Counted from the first letter of the stretch, positions 1 to 10,240 are shown. The stretch is 64,000 nt of DNA from Ypsolopha sequella (GCA_934047225.1 CAKOHE010000034.1:186001-250000), one strand, 5' to 3'. Program-made: numbers and translations. The notes: generated by a model not told the origin, from the letters alone.

Positions 1-343
1 TTGCTGCCCACAGATTAAAAAATAATCTTTGTTTTTTGACACTTGAAAGCAGGGTAACGCCATCTATGTTTACCTCTGAAAGCTTGATCAAGGTCAATCT
101 CGAAAACCGCTCATTATAACTACCATGGTATTTATCTCTTTGCTAAATTTCAGTTACAGTTACATTTAAATACTTTATCTATGACCATTAAACATAATAT
201 AGTCTTTGCATGACATTAGTATAACAAATATTACTCGTTCATAAAGTCAAAGTGTGTTCTATAAATGTTTAATAAATAATACAACCTAAAATTATTGAGG
301 TTCAGTTTAAAGTCATAGTGTATAATATGCTTTATGAACTCTA
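1..343. other. AT-rich stretch, nothing recognised
   Basis: No convincing open frame, repeat or RNA gene was found in these bases. Confidence 0.5.
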
Positions 344-482
344 ACGGTGTTACTACAAAACGGTGTTTAACTTTAGACAGTCTTTAAATCTGTCGTTGTC
401 ACCTTTTTTTTCATATTGTAAAAGAGTGACAGCAAGATTTAAACGCTGTCTAAAGTTAAACACCGTTTTGTGGTAACACCGT
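344..482. repeat. short foldback (hairpin) element
   Basis: Two arms of about 58 bp are near-perfect reverse complements (344-402 and 425-482), each with ACGGTGTTAC at its outer end (ACGGTGTTACCA on the right) and AACTTTAGACAG inside. The loop is T-rich. The size and the terminal symmetry fit a foldback MITE; no target duplication is obvious. Confidence 0.7.
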
Positions 483-967
483 AAATGTTTTTTTTAATAC
501 AGTTGCTCAAAAAGTGGCGTATTGCAGAGACGTATAGCGTTCAGGATGTGGGCTATTACATACTCGAGCTTTTTCTTTACCTTTTCCGAACTCGTGCGTT
601 CTCTTTCCCAACTGTCAAAATAATGTCTATTAAAAAGAAAAAACCAACCACGAAGTTTTTACAAAAAAAAAATCATAGAAGTTTTTATGATTCATGCAAA
701 TATTTCTAAAAAGAAGCTACTAATTTGTTTCAATATCAGATTTAAAGATTTGATTCAATGAGTTAGGTTAGGTTTCATTTCATTTCATCTCATTAAATTT
801 CATTTTCAAAAAATTCTACTGAAGACTTGGCTGTATGGGCATAGTTCCCTTTGCCTACCCAGAATGGGTGAAGAAAACAAAAAAAAATCTCTGCTGCTTA
901 TATTCTTTTACGGTTGGCGCCATTTTCCAAAAATTTTCTTTGCGAGTTTAGTTGTTTGTTGCACAAA
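483..967. other. no gene recognised
   Basis: A 74-codon open frame at 485-709 begins at the edge of the hairpin element and has lysine/phenylalanine-rich low-complexity sequence, so it is probably chance. The bases just before 968 are plain AT-rich sequence. Confidence 0.4.
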
Positions 968-1130
968 ATGAGTAATTTCGACGATATTTTATTTGAATTA
1001 ACACCACCGGAACTCAGTATAATTGCACAAAATGCTTCGGAGAACATTTTATCGGAAAAGTCAAAAAGTCGCTAAATATCTACATACGACGAATTTATTG
1101 CGTGGAGAGAAGAGAAAAAAGCAAATAGTT
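968..1130 (+). pseudogene. tyrosine-recombinase-like N-terminal remnant
   Basis: An ATG at 968 opens 35 codons (MSNFDDILFELTPPELS...) ending in LSEKSKSR and a TAA stop at 1073. The same frame goes on after the stop as ISTYDEFIAWREEKKANS before a second stop near 1130. The pattern 'L-x-EKS-x3-[stop]-xx-Y-x2-F-x2-W' resembles the start of the helical core-binding domain of Crypton/DIRS-type tyrosine recombinases, with the usual tyrosine codon of 'KSKxRY' replaced by the stop. The catalytic domain with R..H..R..Y is absent. This is a resemblance from memory, so the family is uncertain; a chance open frame is the alternative. Confidence 0.4.
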
Positions 1131-1230
1131 AAAGAAACAAATGATTAGTTAGTTGAGTTTATTGTGTTTTATTATTTTATTAAATTGCTTCATTTTTTCG
1201 CAACTGTATTAAAAATAGTTGTTCAGTACA

Positions 1231-1344
1231 CGTGCGGAACCGTCATTGCAACTTGTTCCGACTGTCAACCCTCACCTTCGGCTGCGCCTCGGCTCGGGTA
1301 GACATTTGTCGGAACTCTTTGTAATGACAGGCTTTCCGCACTCG
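1231..1344. repeat. imperfect inverted repeat
   Basis: Arms at 1231-1266 and 1301-1344 share CGTGCGGAA, GTCATTGCAA and TTCCGAC in mirror order. The loop is GC-rich (CTTCGGCTGCGCCTCGGCTC). Probably a small foldback element. Confidence 0.5.
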
Positions 1345-1599
1345 TAATGAAATATACTATAATTTAAGATGGGATGCACCCATGCATATCGGCAACAACA
1401 AGCTTTCTATGCAATCCTAGGTGTGTGGTAGGCTATGGTGTAGTAATATGTTTGTTTCATTATTTATTTTTTTAACTGTCTTGAATCTATTTTGTATAAT
1501 GTTCCTTAGTATTTTATATTGTAACTTCATTTTCTATATATAGGTTTAATTTCTCCTACTCCTTTGTTATTTATTACCTATTTATTTTTCTTGTTCCTG
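1345..1599. other. no feature recognised
   Basis: AT-rich sequence flanking the 3' end of the LINE that follows; no reading frame or repeat recognised. Confidence 0.4.
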
Positions 1600-1603
1600 T
1601 AGA

Positions 1604-1604
1604 T

Positions 1605-1655
<51 letters not shown>
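1604..1655. repeat. (TTTA)n simple repeat, LINE 3' tail
   Basis: About 13 tandem copies of a 4-base unit at the exact 3' end of the minus-strand LINE. It is read as the tail of the retrotransposon, not an independent microsatellite. Confidence 0.75.
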
Positions 1656-1820
1656 TTCACATAACATTTATACAGCATTACAGGAGACCATTGCACTGTA
1701 TAAATTAGGTAGGTAAGTATACATATATATATTTTTTTCATTACTTAGGATCTAGTATATATCTAAAGAAAAAAAAAAACAAACATTTTAACATAAATCT
1801 ACATATAAACAAAACTTAAA

Positions 1821-4691
1821 TTAAACGTTCACACTTTTGCTTTCGCAAAAATTTAAACACTCACGGAAAATATGGAATAACTCATCCGCAAATAGATCGA
1901 CCTGTGGCCTTGTTGCCAGTAAGGTGTTTAGGACATTTATGGCACGTGGCAGAGGGGACTGGGCTCTAGCTACCGTGCTCGCACGCGGTGCGCAGAGCAG
2001 ATGGTGATGTCGAGCACGAAGGTAATTGTTAGGTACGAACAGAGAGGCTGTGGCGTTTACTAGCTGTGGGCAGTTAGAGTCGCCTCGCAGAATGCGACAT
2101 GCCGTTAGTAAGAGCTCAATGTTTCGTCTTACCTCCAGTGAGTTAAAGCCCAGCATCCCCATCAGAAATGCGGTGGGGTATAGAAAAGGGTAGTACCCGT
2201 ATTTTCTTTTATATATATATCTCAAAAACGCTTTCTGCACCTTCTCTATCATGAGTATGTATTTACTCTCATGTGGGTTCCACAGAATAGCGCTCGTCTC
2301 GATCTTGCTTCTTACGAGCGAAGTATACAGCAATTGGATCGTCTTCGTGTCGTTTAGATCTTTACTGTTTCTCATGACAAAACCCAGCCTTTTGAAACAG
2401 TTAGCTGCTAGGTCTACGATGTGGTCATGGAAAGTGAGTTTCGTGTCGAAGACGATGCCTAAGTCCTTGATGACAGAAACCCGTGCGATTACCGTGCTGC
2501 CCAGAGTATAGCTTGTATGCATTGGCTGGGGAGAGCGTGTAAATGACATTACGCTGCACTTGTCGGGGTTGAAACTTAGCTTGTTTCTAATACTCCACTG
2601 ATATATGGCATTCAGGTCACTTTGTATCAATGCACTATCATCCTGCTGATTAACACCAAGGACCAACTTTAAGTCGTCTGCGTAAAGAAGGCATGAGCTA
2701 TGAGCTATTTCACTCTCAAGGTCGTTAATCATAAGGATGAAAAGGAGAGGTCCAAGAATAGATCCCTGACTCACTCCAGATCGCGTAAGATACGGTTCCG
2801 AGACAAAGCAACCATGCTGAACATACTGTTCACGGCCAGACAAGTAGTTAGCAAAGAACTTCAAAAGTTTTGGAGTAAATCCCAAAGTACAGAGCTTCGT
2901 TAAGAGGACGTCGTTATCCACACGGTCAAAAGCTTTCTTGAAGTCCAGGTAAATTACATCAACTTGAACCCTTCTGTCCATGTAACCAGATATTGTCTCG
3001 ACAAGTGTGAGAAGATTGCCGTTTACAGAACGATGACTACGAAACCCGTGCTGTGAATCACAGAGATAGGGTTGAATTTGAGGGTATATTTTCTTATGAA
3101 CAATGGATTCGAATGCTTTAGCCACCGCACATAAATTGGCAATTGGTCTATAATCGGACACAGAAGTGGTTTTAGAAGTTTTAGGGATAGGCGTCACTCG
3201 CGAGAGTTTCCACTTTGTGGGATACTTGCCCGTTGAGAGGATAAGATTGAATATGTGCGTGAGTGGAAGCAATAGTTGCCCACTATAAGCTTTTAAAAAA
3301 TAAGGAGGGATGCCATCTGGGCCAAAGGAGCTTCTAGGTTTTAGGCATTTTAAAGCGACCTCGACATCAGCCTTTAAAATGCGATCGATATGTATATAAT
3401 TTGCATTAGATGTGTAATCAGTATTGTTAACATGCTCAGCATCCAACAGGGGCAAATCGGGTAGGAAGACACTGGAAAAAAAGGCAGCAAAAGCAGAAGC
3501 TGCCTCTTTGCCAGTATATTCCTTTCCTTCATGCATCACGCGTGGCTCAAAACCACCTTTTGTTTTTAGACTTGAGATATGCTGCCAAAATGCTCTAGGA
3601 TTATCTTTTAAACATTTTTCTATATTATACATGTGATTTTTATAGGCAAACGACATTCGTAACTTTAAGTCAGCTCTTAGATTACTAAATTCTGTATAGG
3701 CAGTAGGATTCTTTGAGGCTTTCCACTTTTTATGTAAGGAGGCCTTCAGACCAATGCTTTTGATGATATCAGCAGTAAACCATACCGGGTATCTACGTTT
3801 GCGTGCATCTGGCCTCCTTTTTTTCGGTATACTTGCATCAAATACACTATACACTATACCTAAAAAACAATTGACTGCGTCATCGGAGTCAGTTGCATTT
3901 ACCACTGAGTCCCATGAAGTTTCAGCCATCAATTTGAATAAAAGTATGTTGTCACCCTTAGCAAAGTTGTAGTCAATATTGGTCTGCATGTTACTAGGAT
4001 CAACAAAGTCAGAACTTAAATTGTGTTGTAGCCCACGAAGAGGTATGGCAACATCGAGCGGTGGATGATATAGGTCCACTCGGGGCACGAGGCTTCCACA
4101 CTCTGCCTCACCCACAAAGACTGCACCCACCCTATCAGGCAACAAGACCACATCCAATTTACTACCAAACGCATTTAGAATCTCGTTATTCTCTGACAGG
4201 CCGCATATATTCAGAAAATAACCATAATAACACGTTATATTGACCGATGCACTATTTAGGTTCAAGTCGCCTAGTATTACAACATTTTTTAAAGTCTCAA
4301 TTTTGCTTTCTACCGTTTGGAAAAATTGCATGTACACTTCGTCAGCAGAGTTAGGAGGTATGTAAAAAACGCAAATGTTAAATTCAACATTATTAAGAAT
4401 AACTGTGGCCCAAAGGTCTTCTCCACTACTAGTTTCTAGTTCTAGGCGTCGCCGTAGTGTAAGACCAGGTCTGGCAATGAAAAGCACACCCCCACCTCTT
4501 TTAGGCCGATCTCTTCGCAATATTGACCAGCCACTACACACAAGCTCAGCATCTTCTATGGACGAGGTTAAGAAGGTTTCCGTTACTGCTACTAGATCAT
4601 GGTTCAGGAGTACTAGATTTTCTCTGAAGAAGCGGAGTCGCGTGTTTAGGCCTCTTACGTTTTGGTAGATAATATCAAAAGATTTCCCCAA
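1821..4691 (-). CDS. LINE ORF2: endonuclease plus reverse transcriptase
   Basis: About 956 residues, open throughout. Residues 1-230 form an apurinic/apyrimidinic-type (EEP) endonuclease: QNVRGLNTR near the start, TETFL, then GDLNLN at about 139. Residues about 450-750 form the reverse transcriptase: LDFKKAFD near 580, GVSQGSILGPLLF, and the catalytic YADD at about 670. It nicks target DNA and copies the element's RNA at the nick (target-primed reverse transcription). The C-terminal 200 residues lack an RNase H, as in Jockey/CR1 elements. The final endonuclease motif, normally SDHxP, is less standard here (DLYHPPLDV). No ATG lies at the start: the frame begins near TTG at 4691 and overlaps the ORF1 stop in the +1 frame, so initiation must be by reinitiation, frameshift or a non-AUG codon. 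Confidence 0.9.
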   Translation of the reverse strand: MGKSFDIIYQNVRGLNTRLRFFRENLVLLNHDLVAVTETFLTSSIEDAELVCSGWSILRRDRPKRGGGVLFIARPGLTLRRRLELETSSGEDLWATVILNNVEFNICVFYIPPNSADEVYMQFFQTVESKIETLKNVVILGDLNLNSASVNITCYYGYFLNICGLSENNEILNAFGSKLDVVLLPDRVGAVFVGEAECGSLVPRVDLYHPPLDVAIPLRGLQHNLSSDFVDPSNMQTNIDYNFAKGDNILLFKLMAETSWDSVVNATDSDDAVNCFLGIVYSVFDASIPKKRRPDARKRRYPVWFTADIIKSIGLKASLHKKWKASKNPTAYTEFSNLRADLKLRMSFAYKNHMYNIEKCLKDNPRAFWQHISSLKTKGGFEPRVMHEGKEYTGKEAASAFAAFFSSVFLPDLPLLDAEHVNNTDYTSNANYIHIDRILKADVEVALKCLKPRSSFGPDGIPPYFLKAYSGQLLLPLTHIFNLILSTGKYPTKWKLSRVTPIPKTSKTTSVSDYRPIANLCAVAKAFESIVHKKIYPQIQPYLCDSQHGFRSHRSVNGNLLTLVETISGYMDRRVQVDVIYLDFKKAFDRVDNDVLLTKLCTLGFTPKLLKFFANYLSGREQYVQHGCFVSEPYLTRSGVSQGSILGPLLFILMINDLESEIAHSSCLLYADDLKLVLGVNQQDDSALIQSDLNAIYQWSIRNKLSFNPDKCSVMSFTRSPQPMHTSYTLGSTVIARVSVIKDLGIVFDTKLTFHDHIVDLAANCFKRLGFVMRNSKDLNDTKTIQLLYTSLVRSKIETSAILWNPHESKYILMIEKVQKAFLRYIYKRKYGYYPFLYPTAFLMGMLGFNSLEVRRNIELLLTACRILRGDSNCPQLVNATASLFVPNNYLRARHHHLLCAPRASTVARAQSPLPRAINVLNTLLATRPQVDLFADELFHIFRECLNFCESKSVNV

Positions 4692-4692
4692 G

Positions 4693-5481
4693 TTACTGTC
4701 GCAAGGGCTTATTGTGCTGGCCCGATCTTTTGAACTGGTGGAAATTTTGCGATGCTCGAAAGGGAATCCACTCTTTCAATCTTGCATTATCCGGCCAAAC
4801 ATCTGCTGAAAAGCACATTTCGTATTGGTCTACTGGAACTCCGATCTTGTAGGACTTGTAGTCACCCTTTGCATTGAGTTCCAGTACCGAACATGTTCCA
4901 GAGGTACATAGTTTTCGAATGTACTCTGTTATTTCGTTTACCTCAGATGACATGTTCCAAAGGTGGAAGTACTTGCGGCGCTCTACCGCTTTCAGTGAGG
5001 TGACATCTGGCCCGGCAGTACAGCACAGTGAAGCAGGCCGCCGAATCTTCTTACGCACATCAGTCCATTCCTCCAGCGGAGCGTCGACAGGTGTATCCAC
5101 GGCATCTGGAAGACTTACATCATTTTCTATAATTTTATCAACTGTTGGTACTTCCTTATTGCTTTGGTTTATACTTGTTGCCTTTAATTCGTTAGTAGAC
5201 TGTTTTGTCATGGGTAGTTTCTTCTTGGAATGAGGAGCGCATGTATTTTCCCGCTTCAGTTTAGCAAGGGCATCTAAATCAAGAGTTTCGAGCTTATTAT
5301 TTACAGTATTTATTTGTGTTGATACTGCTGTAAGCTTTTCATTTTGACCAGTTATAGATGCAATGATCAATTTCAGAGAGTCATTAACGCAAGAAATATC
5401 CCAGCGCAGTTTTCCAATCTCAGCCATAATCTCAGTGTATTCAGAGGAGCGATAATCAGGATTACTATCTAGGGCCAAAGA
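4693..5481 (-). CDS. LINE ORF1: coiled-coil RNA-binding-type protein, N-terminus missing
   Basis: About 260 residues read from the end of the frame at 5481; the first ATG lies only some 17 codons in. The first 70 residues have heptad-like spacing of hydrophobics (IAEIGKLRWD, ITGQNEKLTAVSTQINTV), consistent with the trimer-forming coiled coil of LINE ORF1 proteins. The middle is acidic and linker-like (PVDAPLEEWTDVRKKIRRP). The C-terminal 90 residues probably form the RNA-interacting part; no CCHC zinc knuckle is seen. The function by family knowledge is to coat element RNA and act as a nucleic-acid chaperone. The absence of an ATG at the front and a stop just upstream fit 5' truncation. It ends 2 bp from the ORF2 frame start, sharing the TAAC junction. 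Confidence 0.7.
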   Translation of the reverse strand, partial: SLALDSNPDYRSSEYTEIMAEIGKLRWDISCVNDSLKLIIASITGQNEKLTAVSTQINTVNNKLETLDLDALAKLKRENTCAPHSKKKLPMTKQSTNELKATSINQSNKEVPTVDKIIENDVSLPDAVDTPVDAPLEEWTDVRKKIRRPASLCCTAGPDVTSLKAVERRKYFHLWNMSSEVNEITEYIRKLCTSGTCSVLELNAKGDYKSYKIGVPVDQYEMCFSADVWPDNARLKEWIPFRASQNFHQFKRSGQHNKPLRQ

Positions 5482-5565
5482 TTAGATAAAAGACTAAGCT
5501 GAAAATCGGCGGTTTTTTGTATGTTGCAATTAGTCATAGGCCAAGTCTTAGACCAATTTGTCACT

Positions 5566-5841
5566 CTATATACAAGGTGACTTTTTGATCATCGTCCAAA
5601 TTCATACTGGTGGCTTGGTAAGTGATCGGTATCATGCATCAATAACAATTTTGGTAAAATTCGTAACATGAAATTTCGACTCCCTTAGTGATTCACTCGG
5701 GACTGGAACTAAATTTATATGGGAAGCTGAAATTTCATTTTACGAATTTCACAAAAATTGTTACTAATCCAAGATACTGATTACTTATCAAGCCTCCAGT
5801 ATGAATTTGGACGATGATCAAAAAGTCACCTTGTATATAAT
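5566..5841. repeat. foldback MITE, 'ACAAGGTGA' family
   Basis: Terminal arms read ACAAGGTGACTTTTTGATCA at the left and its reverse complement at the right, continuing inward through AATTCATACTGG and GGCTTGGTAAGTGATC for about 90 bp. It is flanked by TATA-like sequence. The same internal core recurs at 31061, 33051, 39314 and 52905, each time with different outer bases. No coding capacity. Confidence 0.75.
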
Positions 5842-5989
5842 TTGTTATGTAAATTGTATCATTAGTGGCAAATAATATTATTATTATTACATGAGAAGGA
5901 AAAACATTTTTTACAGATAAACTACAGTAAAAACTAGAGCAACTGGGTACAATCTTTATGGATTTTTTTATCACAAGCGACCTAGTTTG

Positions 5990-6640
5990 TACCACAATTT
6001 ATTTTCGTACCTCAAAGGTACAAAAGAAACCTTCATGGTGAGACTCCATTGTCTGTTCGTCTGTATGTCACACCCTCACAACTTTAGCACCATTAAAGAT
6101 AAAGACATGAAATTTTGCACAAAAATAGAATTAATTTGCCCACATATAACCGTGTAAAAATATATTAAAATTTTGAAATTGTTCAAAATATGTCCAACAA
6201 AAAGTTATAAAAATAAAAATTATTATTCTAAAAATACAATATGGGTATTAAATTGTAGATATTAACAAGCTGATTGTAAAAATATATACTTTTACTATAT
6301 TAGCTGGCACTGGTTTCGGGAAATCTTTAAAAAAAACCCAAACATATGTATATGTAAAAATATGGCCCCTTATCTCCGAAACTGGTAAACCGAAAAAAAT
6401 TACGATTATAGATCATAACTGGCCAATTACAGGAAAACTATAGCGATTAAAAAAAACTGAGCGCAAATGAAAAATATAAAAAAAAGTAAAATATATTTAA
6501 TAAAATTAAAATATGGGCATCAAATTGTAGGTAGTAAACAACTGATTGTAAAAATACATAGTTTAGCTATATTTATTTGCATCTATTTGCGGCAATAGCT
6601 TTGTGTTATGGTGCTGATAGTAGTCATTGAAGTAGTCATT
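5990..6640. repeat. interspersed repeat with internal tandem duplication
   Basis: The left part (5990-6170) is a reverse-oriented copy of the end of the repeat at 33840-34030, including the AAAGGTAC box and a 'GTCTGTTCGTCTG' run. The rest shares 'TATCTCCGAAACTGGT' and 'AACTGGCCAATTACAGG' with 33391-33620. A segment containing TCAAATTGTAGGTA-type sequence occurs twice, at about 6240 and 6513, a module of about 273 bp. Class not recognised. Confidence 0.55.
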
Positions 6641-6694
6641 GAACTTTGTTACAAACCAACAGCGCGTTTGCAAGATCTACCCATATTTCACAAT

Positions 6695-7168
6695 TTAAGG
6701 CCCTTACTATTGCCAAATGGGTACTTTCTAAAGCCTACTCCTCTTTTACGGCCAAAACAAAAATAATGAAAAAATGTATTATGAATAATCAGCTCTTAGA
6801 CAAGATATGCAACATTTTTCTATTTAATACCCCCAAAACTTCTACATGAAAAAATGTATTAACTAAATGGTGTTTTTTGGCTTGAATTTCCTACTGCTCC
6901 TAAGTGGCTTGGCCGATTGAATTCATTTATGCTTTGATAAATAGATAAACTTGATAGCTATAAACATAACATAGGATTATTCAATCGAACAATCACGTCC
7001 ATGTGTAAGGTATAATTTTCTCCTATTTCGCTCTTTCAAGGACGCAGCGAGAGTCGTAACAGCCACTATGCATTGCGCGCTGATATGAACGTTATTTCAA
7101 TGTCGTTTCCGTTGATATTCGTACTGACAAATATCGAGCTGCTAATTTGGCGATGGTAATCGCCTTAA
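6695..7168 (+). repeat. TTAA-flanked MITE, copy A
   Basis: About 474 bp bounded by TTAA at 6695-6698 and 7165-7168. Terminal repeats are GGCCCTTACTATTGCCAAAT on the left and, reversed, GGCGATTACCATCGCCAAAT on the right. Four further near full-length copies lie at 17064, 21684, 27288 (reverse) and 34267 (reverse), and a fragment at about 8714. A TTAA target is typical of the piggyBac superfamily, so I infer a non-autonomous piggyBac-like or similar TTAA-specific element. Confidence 0.75.
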
Positions 7169-7640
7169 CCTGCCAACACTAAAAAATGTAAATTAAAAAA
7201 ACTTTCAACAAAATGTAGTAACTGACTTCAAATATAACAACAGTCGGTGGTACCGATTCGGTGAAGCACATTTTAACTTATTTTACAGGACTAAACTAAA
7301 TTTAAGCGTTCTGTCCTTGTCTTTTCGATAAAGAAAGAAAAAGACAGGACGCTTAAAATAAGGTTAGTCCTGTCAAAATAAGTTAAGACGTGTTATGCCG
7401 AATCGATACCATTGCCTAACAAGTTAAAAATAATTGTATAATGACCGATGATAACGAAACAACACTTCTGCCGACTTTTTCTTCCTGAAACATTGTGTTA
7501 TCTAGAAGTTGGCGCAATCCCTACGATATAGCAACATAAAAACCAATATGGGAGCGCCGACTTCTAGATAACATAATGTTTCAGGAAGATAGAAGTCGGC
7601 AGAAGTGTTGTTTCGGTACCATCGGTCATTACTACAGACA
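7169..7640. repeat. large hairpin element, copy 1, with nested element
   Basis: The arms at 7441-7629 form a hairpin (ATGACCGATG...CATCGGTCAT outer ends, TCTAGAAGT inner). The left flank (ACTAAAAAATGTAAATT, TAACTGACTTCAAATATAAC) matches the reverse complement of the right flank of a second copy at 15112-15490. A separate 162-bp foldback sits inside at 7249-7410. Copy A of the TTAA MITE abuts the left edge, so at least three insertion events are stacked here. Confidence 0.65.
7249..7410. repeat. small foldback MITE, 'CGATTCGGCGTAACAC' family
   Basis: Arms GGTACCGATTCGGTGAAGCA and, reversed, GGTATCGATTCGGCATAACA, followed inward by ACAGGACTAA and the reverse complement. A second complete copy is at 47951-48102 and a half copy at 13591-13668. 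The loop contains CTTTTCGATA(A/C)AGAAAGAAAAAGAC in both complete copies. Confidence 0.7.
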
Positions 7641-7712
7641 TTTTTGCATTGTAACTAGTTTGATATTCCTACGATTGTTTTGTTCCAACTTCAAGTTTTT
7701 TTTTTTACATAT

Positions 7713-8032
7713 TATATAAGGTCTTTCAATTTAAATTGAAAGTAATTTAGGAGGTGATTCAGTATCGTTAATACATCACATTCCACTGCAAAGTACTTTT
7801 TCTTGCGCGAACTTTTTCTTCACTTGTCCATACAAACTTTTTATTACTTAATTATTACTATTAACCTATATTAAATATACTATTAACCTATTCCAATCAG
7901 CCCGACGATGTCAAATAGACGAAACTAGTCGCAATAATTAAAGAAATAAAATAGTGGAACTCGTACAAGAAGACTTTGATTAGTGTTACCTCCTAAAATA
8001 CTTTCAATTTAAATTGAAAGACCTTATATATT
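7713..8032. repeat. foldback MITE with 50-bp terminal repeats
   Basis: Outer ends TATATAAGGTCTTTCAATTT and its reverse complement, continuing through TAAATTGAAAGTA and AGGAGGT. It is flanked by TA-rich sequence, so a TA or TATA target is possible. The interior is non-coding. Confidence 0.7.
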
Positions 8033-8240
8033 GACATTTGTTCTTATTTAATTGACATATATGTTTTATAATATTTATAATTATTCTCAATTTGTTTTTT
8101 GTTAGTGCATGATTTAAATATACAACCAAATATTTGTACGCCATGACATGGTTGAATTTGTTGGGACTGTAATTATATGTTACATCCATTGTAAACCCGA
8201 ATTCTCACAAATAAACGATTTACTTACTTACTTACTTTAT
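8033..8240 (+). mobile_element. LINE 3'-end fragment with (TTAC)n tail
   Basis: The segment ends in AATAAACGATTTACTTACTT, a polyadenylation-like motif followed by a four-base tandem tail, as in many insect LINE 3' ends. The preceding 150 bp has no open frame and is cut on the left by the MITE ending at 8032. Clade unknown. Confidence 0.45.
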
Positions 8241-8284
8241 TTTACATAAATATAAATACTTAATTAAATGGATTTAAGCATTAT

Positions 8285-8320
8285 ATTTCGACCCCTCAGT
8301 GGGGTCGTCATCAGGCGAAT
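8285..8320 (-). other. hammerhead-like hairpin motif
   Basis: On the minus strand CTGATGA is followed by CGACCCC, a short loop, GGGGTCG and AAA. This resembles the CUGAUGA-stem II-GAAA core of hammerhead ribozymes found in Penelope-like elements, but one extra base joins the stem, so cleavage activity is not implied. Confidence 0.35.
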
Positions 8321-8713
8321 AGAAAAATATTATATGACATATAAGTATTTGAAGCTAGAAAACCACTGACATCTATTGGCATAAAGATATAAATAAAGTG
8401 TATTTTAAATCATGAACCAGGCTTTCTTAATTAATGAGAATTTAGTCAGCCGACGCTAGGTGGCGTTATCATGCAGAGTGCTCCGATTTTGAATATTTTG
8501 ATAATTAAACTGTAAATTTGGATTTGATTGTATTTTAATATATGTATACTAGAAACGGTTAAGGAAAGCAATTCCTCAAAATGGTTTTCGAATCGTAAAT
8601 ATTGACGATAAAAAGAATAGACTTTTGTACATTTATTTATTTACACAAGTACCTTAAACCTACTTACAGTTTTGTACCAACTCGCAGACCTTGAGACAAC
8701 ATGTGTCGGTACA
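8321..8713. other. no feature recognised
   Basis: AT-rich sequence without a supported reading frame. Confidence 0.4.
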
Positions 8714-8845
8714 AATATCAACAGAAACTATATTGAAATAAAGTTCATATCAGCGCGCACTGCATTATGACGACGTCGCGTCGGTGGGCCTCGGGATAGC
8801 ACGAAATAGGAGAAAATAATACTTTTCACATGGACGCGGTGGACG
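8714..8845 (-). repeat. fragment of the TTAA-flanked MITE (copy F)
   Basis: Shares ACATTGAAATAA-type sequence, GCGCGCA, 'AAATAGGAGAAAATAATACTT' and CACATGGACG with the reverse-oriented copies at 27288 and 34267. Both ends are missing and it is clearly more diverged than the others. Confidence 0.6.
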
Positions 8846-9814
8846 GAAAAAAATTCCATGAATGATTTTTCCAAGCAATATTTTCCTTGTATTTTAGTGC
8901 AAGAACTATACCTAATACCATTTTATTCTAAAACAACTAGGCTTGAAGGGTTTCTTAAAAAAGATGTTGCAAGTTCTCTTGTAGAACAGAAGGTTTCCAT
9001 AAAGGTATCATTTTCAGTTATTATGTGGCTTCTTAGCATTATATGGGAGCAAAAACATCTAGAATGTAACTGGTGTTATATGGGCCTTGCTATAGTGTAT
9101 TAACTACTTTTTAGTGTAATTATAGATCCCTTATAATGTTAATAGCGCAAGCATATAGAAAATATGCAGATGAGCTGTGGTGTGTTCTTTTATATCATGG
9201 ACTAGTAACAAGCGTGCCAGATATATCACCAGCAGTAATGCAGTGAATTGGAAGCCACAACTGCCCAACTTTGCTACAAAAGCGTACTATTAAAACCTGT
9301 TATAGAGAATAGTTTGTGTAAGACGATTTTGTGAGAACTGTTTTACAGCTGTGTTATACGTGCTTTTAAAAGCAGTTGAATAAACGTTTATGGCATCACG
9401 TAATATCACGATTTGGCTTTTAAAGCTTGTACATCTAAATAGTGATCTGAAACACCAATATATAGCAGCGCGAGACAAGGAGCAATAGCGTTGCTTTTAT
9501 GTCACATTTATAGCACTCCTTGGTAAATTTTCTTTTATTGATACTTTGCTAGCTGGGATATTAAAGTAGATATCAAGAATTGCCCGAATCCGATAATCCG
9601 ATATTCTATTATAATACCGACCTTATGCACGGTTTGTAGTCAAATACTTTACAAAATAAACTATTTGAATTTGATAAATAAATGTTTGAGTGATTTGACC
9701 GCCTTTGGTTTCTAGTGGCTTGACTAATCCTGGGGGCCACATGCTAAAATCCGTAATTGGTTCAGCCTGCATATTTCAGAAAACCCTTAGACACCTAAGA
9801 CTCTAGACTAGGCC
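8846..9814. other. no gene recognised
   Basis: Two short open frames (8858-9103 plus and 9290-9478 minus) have no recognisable motif and AT-driven composition. Nothing else was identified. Confidence 0.4.
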
Positions 9815-10240
9815 ATGTAACGATACGGGCTACGACCACGTTCCACGCGTTACCACTACGATATTTGAACTAATCAACCAATCAGAAAACATTGCACAAT
9901 CTGCAAGACTCTCGCCACAATGCTAGCATCTGTTTAGCGTAACCGATTCATCCTTTCAATAGATTGCGCATTTATAACCCACGAGCACATATCATATCGA
10001 GAGTCAATCATACACGTATTTGTCTAGTGACAGTTGCTCCCGGTCGCGCGGGGGCGTTCTATTTGTCCTCTGTGCGACTCCAGAAATAAACACGTATAGT
10101 TGTTTGATTACCTCTCTTTCATGTCCTTTTGAACGTGATTGTCCCTTTATTTGTATAATTTGATCCTTTTATTTGAGAAGCGCTTATGTGGAAACTCTTA
10201 TGGAGCTTTGAGCGCCGGGTGGGTTACAATAGAGGATTTG
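9815..10240 (+). mobile_element. possible solo LTR plus leader
   Basis: A segment of LTR-like organisation begins near TGTAACGATACGGGCTACG (9816), contains an AATAAA signal near 10085 preceded by a GC-rich stretch, and is followed by GGATTTGGCGTCGGTCAG at about 10233, similar in position to a retroelement leader. Both LTR boundaries and a target duplication could not be fixed, so this is tentative. Confidence 0.3.

Larger units (their letters stand above)
1600..5481 (-). mobile_element. Jockey/CR1-type non-LTR retrotransposon, near full length
   Basis: Minus-strand LINE with ORF1 (4693-5481), ORF2 (1821-4691), a 3' UTR and a tail of repeated AAAT/TAAA seen as (TTTA)n on the plus strand at 1604-1655. 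A simple-repeat tail instead of poly(A) is usual for several insect LINE clades. The 5' limit is uncertain: the ORF1 frame is closed by TAA at 5482-5484 without an ATG, and a foldback MITE starts at about 5566, so the copy is most likely 5'-truncated. I could not find a target duplication. Both ORFs are otherwise uninterrupted, which suggests a young insertion. Confidence 0.85.

Noticed and set aside
485..709. 74-codon open frame
   Set aside because: Begins at the edge of a hairpin element, low-complexity Lys/Phe composition, no known motif.
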